A DNA stretch of 37,873 nt, taken from positions 1 to 37,873 of the forward strand of contig JBNGIS010023567.1 of the NCBI GenBank assembly GCA_049999725.1, given 5' to 3'. Both the position numbers and the translations under genes were made by a program. The notes below the pieces were generated by a model. That model had not been told where the DNA came from, did not search any database, and saw nothing but the letters and a program-made list of their open reading frames with translations. Of this stretch, positions 30,411 through 37,873 are shown piece by piece. The number at the start of each line of letters is the position of its first letter. The stretch's first letter is position 1. This stretch comes from Haplomitrium mnioides. Taxonomy: Eukaryota > Marchantiophyta > Haplomitriopsida > Calobryales.

Positions 30411-31100
30411 CTATTTTTGAATTGCTTCCACTTTATCATCCATAACTTGAACTCTTAATGCACTCATACGGTAATCCAAGTAGTCGACCTCCCTCTTTCC
30501 AATTTCACATTTTGACATTTTGATATATAGCTTGTGGTTTTGAAGTACCTTCAATATCGTACAAAGTTGTTGTTGATGCTCTTGAAGATTCTTGCTGTAA
30601 ATGAGAATTTCATCCAAAAAGACAATAACAAATTTATCCAAATAAGATCAGAAAATATCATTCATGACATCCATAAACATTGCAAGAGCATTAGTTAATT
30701 CAAAATGCAAAACAAGGTATTCAAAATGCTTATGTCAACTTTGAAATGTTGTTTTTTGCACATCGCCTTCTACAATTTGGATTTGATTATATTTGCTTCT
30801 CAAATCCAACTTCATAAAGTAGTTTTATTTTTGAAGTTGATCAAATAAATCATATATTCTTGGTAATAGATGTTTAATTTTCACCGTTTGTTGATTGAAT
30901 GTTTGATAGTTAATACACATTCTTATATTCTCATCGTTTTTTTCACAAGTAATACTGGTGCACCATAAGGAGAGATGTTTGGTTGAATGAATCCCTTCTC
31001 CAACAGCTCAACATTCTAAGATTTGTATTCCTCAAGTTTATGAGAAGGCAAACAATGTGACACTTTGCACGATGGAGTACTTCTTGGAATAAACTCAATC
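30411..31100 (-). pseudogene. pol: Reverse transcriptase remnant of element F
   Basis: The frame 30641-30411: DKFVIVFLDEILIYSKNLQEHQQQL (catalytic loop FLDE, second Asp lost), NHKLYIKMSKCEIGKREVDYL. Upstream pieces of the palm (TVKIKH.LP, LFDQLQ, LDLRSKYNQIQI-like) appear around 30880-30760 in shifting frames. Confidence 0.8.
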
Positions 31101-31399
31101 ATGTGATCAATGTCTCATTTAGATGGTAAGCCATGAGGTAAATCATAGAGAAAAACATTGTGGAACTCCTTTAAAATACCTTGAAATTCATGTGAAACTT
31201 TATGCTTTGACTCCTACTTATCGATTGAGAGTTTATGTATAAGCTACAAAAACACCATATCTTGTCTTTTGATCAAATTTTCTCCAATCACATAAAAAAG
31301 TAGATGCCTTGAATGAGATCATACTCAATCTCTCCAAATCTTTCATTGAGATGTTGTGAGTGTCTTTTTTCACCAATTTACTTACGGACTATATATTTG

Positions 31400-31660
31400 C
31401 AACCACTTCATTCAAAGAATAACCTCATATTTGGCCAATATCGTGGTCTTCCACTTTATTTTCTCTTTATATTTACCCATATGTAAAGCTATACTTTGAG
31501 ACAAACGTTCAATAGGCTCACTTTGGTCATTTTCTATTTCAACCTCTTCATGCTCTTTCTTTTTAAATGGCAACTTGAGCTTCAATGCTATAACTTGTGA
31601 CAACTAATTTTCACCTCCTTTAGAGTCCACCAAAACTCTTATTGCAGATCCTTTTATCTA
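31400..31660 (-). pseudogene. pol: Protease remnant of element F
   Basis: The minus strand reads IRVLVDSKGGEN, a stop, then LSQVIALKLKLPFKKKEHEEVEIEN. The active-site Asp survives but Gly is Lys (DSK). EPIERLSQSIALHMGKYKEKI follows, collinear with D and E. Confidence 0.8.
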
Positions 31661-32750
31661 TCCATCAACCACAATTAGTCCTCAATTTTTTTTTCTATAT
31701 AGTAGATTTGATTTTGTCGAATGCTTTCCTCACATTTCTTCTTTATCCCAACAAAACCACAAGATTTTTTTTATTGGTGCCCATCATTTTCCTAACATTC
31801 TTCATCTTCTTCATTGTTGACATTGTGAAGAGGTCGTCGAATTACTTGCCCTTGATTCCGTTGTACTACCTTGCGATTCGTTGCAATGTGTCCAATTCGA
31901 CCACAATTGTAATATGCTTGCATTTCTTGTCATTCTTCCATCATCTTTTCTATATCATTGTGTGGTCCTACTTGTTGGTGATTTGGGCGATAGAAATATT
32001 TTCTTTTAATATTTCCCAACTCTATAGGTATTGGGTGATAGTTCCCTTTTTTTTGCATAATCCCTAGTGTTCTTTCATTTCTTTCAGAAAATGAGATGGC
32101 TTTGTTAACATCTTTTAGGTTGCACATCATAACTTCCCCTCAAATATCTCTTTTAAACCTTTGCAAAAAAAATTTAAGAGCATTGGTTGAACTCATGTCT
32201 TCAACTTGGACTTGAAAGATTCGAAACTCCTCAATGTGTCTTACAACGCTTTCTTGTTGCTCTAACTCCCAAAGCTTAGTTCTTGCGGTCAATATAGAAT
32301 CTACCACTTTGAAATTTTGTAGTAGACCTTCCTCTAGACTGCTCCACAAAAGTTGTTCTTCTCGTACATTTTTTTGTCACTTCCAAACTTGTAGCCAAAT
32401 AAATGCATGCTCTGTTAAAAATGACCTTGCAAATAGTCCTCTCTCCAAATCTAAAACATGCAAATAATGTGATATATGCTCAGCTTCTATTTGGTAAACT
32501 CACCCTTCTATAATACCAACCATGAGACTTTCTTCATAAAGATCTACTTTGCATGGCTTATTTATCTCTTAAAGCAACGTTTCTTGACTCCCTTCTCCAT
32601 TCTCTTGTGGCAATTGTATTCTCACCATCTTTGCTATTAGCATATTTGTTTGTTGTTGGCTTGCTATAAGAGTTGCTTGAAGCTCTTCAAACTTTGCCAT
32701 CATTCAAGCTCCTTCGAGATTGTTGGAGTTTGCCTCTATGATTATCTGTC
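31661..32750 (-). pseudogene. gag: Gag remnant of element F
   Basis: The frame 32349-32140 has ILTARTKLWELEQQESVVRHIEEFRIFQVQVEDM and ALKFFLQRFKRDI. The frame 32130-31930 has CNLKDVNKAISFSE and IPIELGNIKRKYF. The knuckle near 31920-31880 reads YYNCGRIGHIATNR, with first and last Cys lost. Confidence 0.85.
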
Positions 32751-33250
32751 ACAACTTAACTACTAATAGCTTATACGAAAACAAATACATACATATTCCA
32801 ATTATACAGAACAGGTAAAATAAAAGGCTTAGTTGATAATAACACCAAATCACAAAACCTCTCCACTAACTTACGAACAAGAAATGTTGTTATATTTGCT
32901 AAAACGTTACTCGAATAGAAATATGACATTTGGAGTTAAACTTTTCTAGAGAAGCTTGGTTCAAATTCATTTTGTATCTATCACAAAATGTAAATAAAAA
33001 ATTCATATGTAACACTATAATTTACTACAAATAAGATAGTATACTCTCTTGATTCCATCACAAAAACCATAAAGTCATCCCCAAAATTAAACATCAAAAT
33101 TTGACGAAAGAAATGTTTGTCAATGTTAAATACACAAATATTAAAAGAATTCAATAGAATAATTCTAGAAGGTACAAATTCTCATATATCCAATAGCCAC
33201 CATAACATCAAGTCAAATTTCTTTTCTTTATTTATAAAGGATAGGATGTC
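32751..33250 (-). other. 5' leader of element F, cut by element C
   Basis: Non-coding and collinear with E's leader (21410-22039). It ends abruptly at 33250 where C's LTR begins. Confidence 0.75.
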
Positions 33251-33723
33251 TATAATAGTACAAGCATGATGTGTGCTATTTATAAGAAAATAAAGACGAG
33301 TAAATGAAGTGGTAGAGGGTCACTTTTAGAGTTGAATTGAGATAAGATTACTTGTCTTTGAAGTTAACTTTAAAGCTTTTAAGGTTGAAATTAGAAGTGA
33401 CTTCTAAGTGATCAATTCTAGGGTTGAAATTGGAAGTGACTTGTAAGTGAAGAAAGAGGGATGACACCTTCTTCTCTTGCATAAATAGAAGGACTTTGAT
33501 TGCCCTACTACTTATTTTGGAGTTTCTCTCAAATCCTTTGGGTTCTTTGGTTGCTTGGCTTTTTCTAGCACTCTTGGTCTTAGCTTGAGGCTTGAGTTGC
33601 ATAACTCTATTAGAGTTATCTTGTTATAGTTGTGCTTGCTTTATTGGCATTTGGTGGAAGAATTCTATTAGAGTTCACTATGAGTTCTCACTCATTTGGA
33701 TTTGGTATTTGAGTTCTTTTACA
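33251..33723 (+). repeat. 5' LTR of element C
   Basis: 473 bp, TATAATAGTACAAGC...GAGTTCTTTTACA. The TATA box is mutated to CATAAATAG (33480-33488). Confidence 0.9.
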
Positions 33724-33724
33724 T

Positions 33725-33736
33725 TGATATCAAAGC
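33725..33736 (+). promoter_or_regulatory. Primer-binding site of element C
   Basis: TGATATCAAAGC, 10 of 12 matches to the initiator-Met tRNA site; both differences are G to A. Confidence 0.8.
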
Positions 33737-33779
33737 CATGGTTTTTTTGTAGTAAGTTACTTGGAGAATCAAGAGCTGG

Positions 33780-34440
33780 TGGTTCAAGCAATACAACAAT
33801 GACCTGAATATCTTTCACACCTTTTGGAAGTGAGAATGAAAGAAAGAGCAACTTTTCAAGAAGAAGAAGAGAGCTATGAGCAATTTCCGATACCAAAAGC
33901 ATATGATGGGAATATGGTTTGAGATGCATATGAGAACTTTATATTTGATTATGAACAGTATTTTGAAGCTTCAAATATTAGAAAAGATGGTCGACAAATT
34001 CTATTTGCGGTAAGCCAATTAGAAGAAGTTGCAAAGACTTGGTGGAGATATCAAATAGAACAAGTACAATGTGGATTTGTTGCTCTTATTGTTTCTTGGT
34101 GTGAATTCAAAGAAGCGTCGATATTAAGATTTAGGGTTGTAAATGCTTTAAAGTAGCACAAGAGATTGATTGACCGAATTAAAGCAACTTGATATAGTGA
34201 GAAGCTATACTACACATTCTAAAGAAACAATTATGCAATTTTGTGATATAAGAGAAGAAGAAACGCTATACCGTTTTTTCAAGAATTGAAGTCTTGCACA
34301 AGAATGGAAGCTACAATGAGAGAGTTTTCTCAATCAGAAGAATCAATACACATAGTCAAGCGGCATGACTCATTACTTACTGCTACGGAAGCTAGGTAAC
34401 ATTCTCAACCATTCGAACGGCATACTCAAAACATCACAAG
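33780..34440 (+). pseudogene. gag: Gag remnant of element C
   Basis: Collinear with B's gag: FDYEQYFEASNIRKDGRQILFAVSQLEEVAKTWWRYQ, then SWCEFKEASILRFRVVNA (near 34090). It is less broken than B over the first 100 codons, then has stops and frameshifts. Confidence 0.8.
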
Positions 34441-34480
34441 CTTTAATGGAATTATAATTTTGACAAGAATTTGAAGTACC

Positions 34481-35000
34481 TTGTTCTTTCTTGACGGTGT
34501 GATTGAGGAGCACTCTTTTAGAATGTTGGAGGATAGCGTGAGTTCTGAAACTTTTATGTCACTACATTTTGCTAAGATAATAAAAAATAAAATAAAAATT
34601 AGGCCTATCAAGGGGAGCGTTGGGATTATGGCTAATAGCCAAAAGTATGATATATTTCACTCTCAAAAGCTATTACTTTTAACAATTAGAAAAGAGTACA
34701 TGGAGTCTATGCACTTTGTTATTGCACATGTATAATATGACATCATTTTAGGGTTGCATTGGGTTGAAGATGCATCCGCTTAATTTGATTAAGCAAAACA
34801 ACCGATTCAAGTTATCTTACAAGATAAGAAATTTCTTTTGGGATGTTTGACACTGTTGGTAAAGAAGCCTAAATAAGTTCAACATATTAATTTAGTGGAG
34901 CAAGAGTTGCTTATCTTTGGTGTTTGGATCAAGCCCATCATAGACTTGAGTAAAGAATCGACAAAAAAATACATCTATCTCAATGATAGATGATATTTTG
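34481..35000 (+). pseudogene. pol: Protease and linker of element C
   Basis: An 84-codon frame: SFRMLEDSVSSETFMSLHFAKII. The active site is DSV where DSG is expected. The linker (IKPIIDLSKE, MIDDILKK) follows near 34930-35010 in other frames and is shortened before the RT compared with A. Confidence 0.8.
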
Positions 35001-35790
35001 AAGAAGCTTGATGGTCTTTCAAAGCCTCTAGTTCTTGTGGTGATAACCAATATATAGATCAATTATAAAGAGTACTTTATTGTAGTAACCCTTGATGAAT
35101 CTTCTTGAAAAGGATTTCATGCAACATAGTACTTTGCCTTGAGAGCTCCGATAATCTTTGTACCAAAAAAAGATGGTGGATTTTGTCTTTGTAGAGATTA
35201 TCGAGGCTTGAACAATCAAACAGTAAAGAATGCCTATCCTCTACCTTGTATTGATGATTTGTTGGATCAATTAAGTGGTGCACAATTATTTTCTAAGTTG
35301 GATCTTTGAAGTGGCTATTGGAAATTTTCTATTAAGCCAAGTAATGTGCTAAAAATAGCTTTTTGAACAAGGTATGGGTAATTTGAATGGAAGATTCTTA
35401 CATTTGATCTTACTAATGCTCCGGCAATATTCATGGATCAAATCCATTGAGTTTTTGATGAGTTACTAGATAAGTCAATGTTGGTGTTTTTGAATGATAT
35501 CCTTGTTTTTAGTAAAAGTAAAGTTGAACATTGTGATCAGATATTTTAAAGAAGTATTGCAAAGAATACGCAATTGGAAGTTTTATTGCAAGAAGTCTAA
35601 GTGTGAGTTTTGGAAGCAAGAGGTGACTTACCTAAGACATAAAGTATTTGCGAAGGGCATAAAGATAGAAGAAGAGAAAATAAAGACCATTACAGAGTAG
35701 CCAACACCAAATGATAGAAAGGATGTTTGAGCTTTCAATGGATTAGCAAGTTTTTATCAAAGATTCATCTAATACTATGTTTATATTGTT
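35001..35790 (+). pseudogene. pol: Reverse transcriptase remnant of element C
   Basis: [29 protein letters not shown] (near 35157-35240), LFSKLDL then TGA at 35307-35309, and SGYW. The catalytic loop reads FLND near 35490, the first Asp replaced. Connection WKFYCKKSKCEFWKQEVTYLRHKVFAKG (from 35572) is open, but only two of these motifs would support activity. Confidence 0.85.
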
Positions 35791-36417
35791 GCATCGCTTG
35801 TTGATTTGCTAGGCAAGGAGGCAAAGTTGCAATGGACAACTAAAGAGCAAGAGGTATTTCAACAACTCAAGGATACAATGTCTTCTTATCCAATTCTACA
35901 ACTGTATGGTCCAAATGCACATTGTATAGTTGACTTTGATGCCTCTAATTTTGTTTTGGAGCAGTATTGCAACAAGAGTTTGAGGATGGACTTCATCTGA
36001 TTGCCTTCATGTAACACCAACTAAATGCAGTAGAGAGAAATTATTTTGCAAGGGATAGAGAGAAATTGACGATGGTTTATGCTACCAAGGTTTGGAGACA
36101 TTATTTTTTAGGACAACATGTACTTATGCGCACTCGTCACAAGCCTTTGCTGGAATCAATTCACTTGAAAAATATGACAAGTTTTCATTATCGATGGGAA
36201 GATTGACTACAGCTCTTTGATATCAAGTTGGAGTACAAGTCAAGAAGGTTCAATAACTGCATCTTGATGAAGCAACTAGTGACGACTTTCAACAAAAGTT
36301 ATATGAAGATGCCTTCTTTAATCTTGTAGGGGCATGTTTGGAGGTCAAGGATAGTGAGTATTATGTCTTTTCCATTTGAGATAGTATTCTCTATAAAGGC
36401 TATCAAATATGTGTTCC
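35791..36417 (+). pseudogene. pol: RNase H and tether of element C
   Basis: LLGKEAKLQWTTKEQEVFQQLKDTM and VDFDASNFVLEQYCNKSL: the first acidic residue is present, with a one-base deletion after it. A later region (36040-36240) carries ARDREKLTMVYATKVWRHY and HKPLLESIH. About 45 bp of the tether present in A and B (DALSRR..) is missing near 36250. Confidence 0.8.
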
Positions 36418-37447
36418 TGTAATGATCACTAACTTTAGTAAGTTATAGCTAAAAATAATGTAAGATATAGTGTCAATTATGTCTGGAAAGATATTACTAA
36501 GTTAGAGTAGCAAAAAGAGATTGCTATTATATAGAGTTGGACACGTGGCAAGAGGACAGAAAGTCAACGAATTAAAGTAAAAGAGGAAGGTCCAGATAAG
36601 GACAGGTGGTAAGCGGAGAATTAAAGTAAGGAGAAGGTTCTAAAGATAAAAACACTAGGCAGAAGGAGAACTAAAGAGATGGAAGGCTCTAAAGATGTAA
36701 CACCACACATATACATACAAGTTAGCTTAAACACATATGAGAGAAGTGCACAAGGACTTCAAAAACCCACAAGGTAAGAGATGCCAAACAAGACACTCTC
36801 TCTTCTTTATATACTTGATAGAAAGCTCCTTGCTTATATAGGTGGAGGAACCTTATTGGTTCTTTTTCTATCCTCTTCTAATTGGCCCCTCTTTTCTCTC
36901 TCGCTTTGATTAGACCACCCCTTACTTTTATTCTCCTTCTACCAGGTGTCTTTATCTTTAGAACCTTCTTCTTACTTTAATTCTCTGCTTGCCATGTGTT
37001 CTTATCTAAACTTTCTCCTTCACTTTAATTTGTTGACTTTCTCTGCTCTTGCCACGTGTCCAACTCTCTATAATAGCAATCTCTTTTTGCTACTCTAACT
37101 TAGTAATATCTTTCTAGACATAATTGACACTATATCTTACGTTATTTTTAGCTATAACTTACTAAAGTTAGTGATCTTTACAAAAGATAAGGACACATGG
37201 CAAAAATATAATAAAAGTAAAGGGTGGTCCAATCAAAGCGAGAGAGAAAAGAGGGGTCCAATTAGAAGAGGATAGAAAAGGAACCAATAAGGTTCCTCCA
37301 CTTATGTAAGTAAGGAGCTTTCTATCAAGTATATAAAGAACGGAGAGTGCCTTATTTGGCATCTCTTACCTTGTGGGTTTTTGAAGACCTTGTGCGCTTC
37401 GCTTCTATCTATTTGTACTAACTTATGTGTATATGTGTAGTGTTACA
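36418..37447 (+). repeat. 5' LTR of element G (family 1), split by solo LTR H
   Basis: LTR pieces 36418-36695 and 37188-37447 join to about 538 bp, TGTAATGATCAC...TAGTGTTACA. TATA box TATATAAAG at 37330-37338. Left flank in C is GTTCC. It keeps the TG...CA ends and an intact primer site, so G is among the youngest insertions here. Confidence 0.9.
36696..37182 (-). mobile_element. Solo LTR H (family 1), inverted inside G's LTR
   Basis: 487 bp in reverse orientation: TGTAACACCACAC at its plus-strand left end and GTGATCTTTACA at its right. It is flanked by AAAGA at 36691-36695 and 37183-37187, a perfect 5-bp target duplication. Excising it restores CTCTAAAGATAAGG as expected in the LTR. Confidence 0.95.
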
Positions 37448-37448
37448 A

Positions 37449-37460
37449 TGGTATCAGAGC
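37449..37460 (+). promoter_or_regulatory. Intact primer-binding site of element G
   Basis: TGGTATCAGAGC, a perfect match to the plant initiator-Met tRNA 3' end complement, one base after the LTR end. It fixes the orientation of family 1 LTRs. Confidence 0.95.
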
Positions 37461-37646
37461 TTGGTCTTCTCTAAAGAAGTGTGGATTACCCCTATTTGGA
37501 GAAACACTAAAGATCTTTTGGAGTAGTGGAATATCCACCTTGCATTAACTCCAAGAGAGTTAAAACTCTCAAGTTTTCATGAGTAAAGGATAACAAATAT
37601 CCTATCCATTATGAATGAAGATGAGAAGTTTTGACTTGATACTTTC
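37461..37646 (+). other. 5' leader of element G
   Basis: Non-coding and nearly collinear with the E leader (22039 down). It is interrupted at 37647 by LTR I. Confidence 0.85.
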
Positions 37647-37873
37647 TGTAACACTACACACCCACATTACACACATAAGTTAGTACAAATACAACAAATA
37701 CAAGTTAGCACAAGAGAAGCGCACAAAGAACTTGGAAAACCCACAAGGTAAGAGATGCCAAACAAGGCACTCTCCCTTCTTTATATACTTGAGAGAAAGC
37801 ACTTTGCTTACATAAGTGGAGGAACCCCATTGGTTCCTTTTCTATCCTCTTCTAATTGGACCTCTCTTTTCTC
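37647..37873 (-). repeat. LTR I (family 1), inverted, cut by window end
   Basis: Begins on the plus strand TGTAACACTACACACCC, the reverse complement of a family 1 LTR end. TATA box (minus) at 37787-37779. Left flank CTTTC (37642-37646) is the expected target-duplication half. Whether it is a solo LTR or a full minus-strand element cannot be seen. Confidence 0.85.

Larger units (their letters stand above)
28579..33250 (-). mobile_element. Element F: family 1 chromovirus, main part
   Basis: A minus-strand element read from leader (33250) to integrase C-terminus (28579), continuing at 23385 beyond element B and ending in the LTR at 22633. The 5' LTR is outside the visible part because element C sits in the leader at 33251. 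Confidence 0.85.
33251..36417 (+). mobile_element. Element C: family 2 chromovirus, 3' end displaced
   Basis: Plus strand: 5' LTR (33251-33723), primer site, gag, protease, RT, RNase H, start of the integrase region. It is interrupted at 36418 by a family 1 LTR inside the YQI.VP text shared with A (8541) and B. The rest lies beyond the window. Left flank ATGTC (33246-33250) is the expected target-duplication half. Confidence 0.9.

Noticed and set aside
31642-32067. 141-codon plus-strand frame with hydrophobic runs, resembling a membrane protein
   Set aside because: It lies antisense to element F gag, and the hydrophobic residues result from reading purine-rich gag codons backwards.

Overview
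This window looks like repeat-dense nuclear DNA from a land plant. It is AT-rich and CpG-poor, has no bacterial-style operons, and is filled with decayed LTR retrotransposons whose primer-binding sites match plant initiator-Met tRNA. No intact host gene, tRNA or rRNA was recognised. The mixture of chromodomain-bearing Ty3/gypsy elements and a methyltransferase-bearing retroelement hints at a non-angiosperm plant (fern, lycophyte or similar), but that is inference.

Layout. 1-6248: AT-rich DNA without recognisable genes, unusually full of two-copy direct duplications (18 to 99 bp), one ~1.05 kb segmental tandem duplication and a 10-base assembly gap. 6249-8780: element A, a 5'-truncated plus-strand chromovirus (family 2) whose pol is split by a solo LTR with a perfect 5-bp target duplication. 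8781 to about 13700: a minus-strand retroelement of a different kind. It has gag with an intact CCHC knuckle, an unusual retropepsin-like domain, a C5-cytosine DNA methyltransferase (DNMT) remnant, an integrase C-terminal remnant and LTR-like repeats. This is the most interesting system here. About 13700-15780: mostly unidentified sequence, an LTR-like stretch and a CpG-rich 36-bp minisatellite.

15780-37873 is a nest of two chromovirus families. Family 1: D (plus, 15780-18430) and E (minus, 18425-22632) meet head to head in a scrambled junction. F (minus) runs from 33250 down to 28579, resumes at 23385 and ends in its 3' LTR at 22633. Family 2: B (plus, 23386-28578, nearly complete with both LTRs) sits inside F just upstream of F's chromodomain, and C (plus, from 33251) sits in F's leader. 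Family 1 element G (plus, LTR from 36418) interrupts C. G's LTR is interrupted by an inverted solo LTR H (36696-37182, TSD AAAGA), and G's leader is interrupted by another inverted LTR, I (from 37647 to the window edge). The insertion order is therefore F, then B and C, then G, then H and I.

Nothing here appears autonomous. Every protease active site that could be read is altered, RT metal-binding motifs are often altered, and stops are frequent. At several homologous codons one copy keeps CGA while others read TGA or CAA. That is the footprint of methyl-CpG deamination on either strand, and it fits a long-silenced, methylated locus that also holds a retroelement carrying its own methyltransferase gene.
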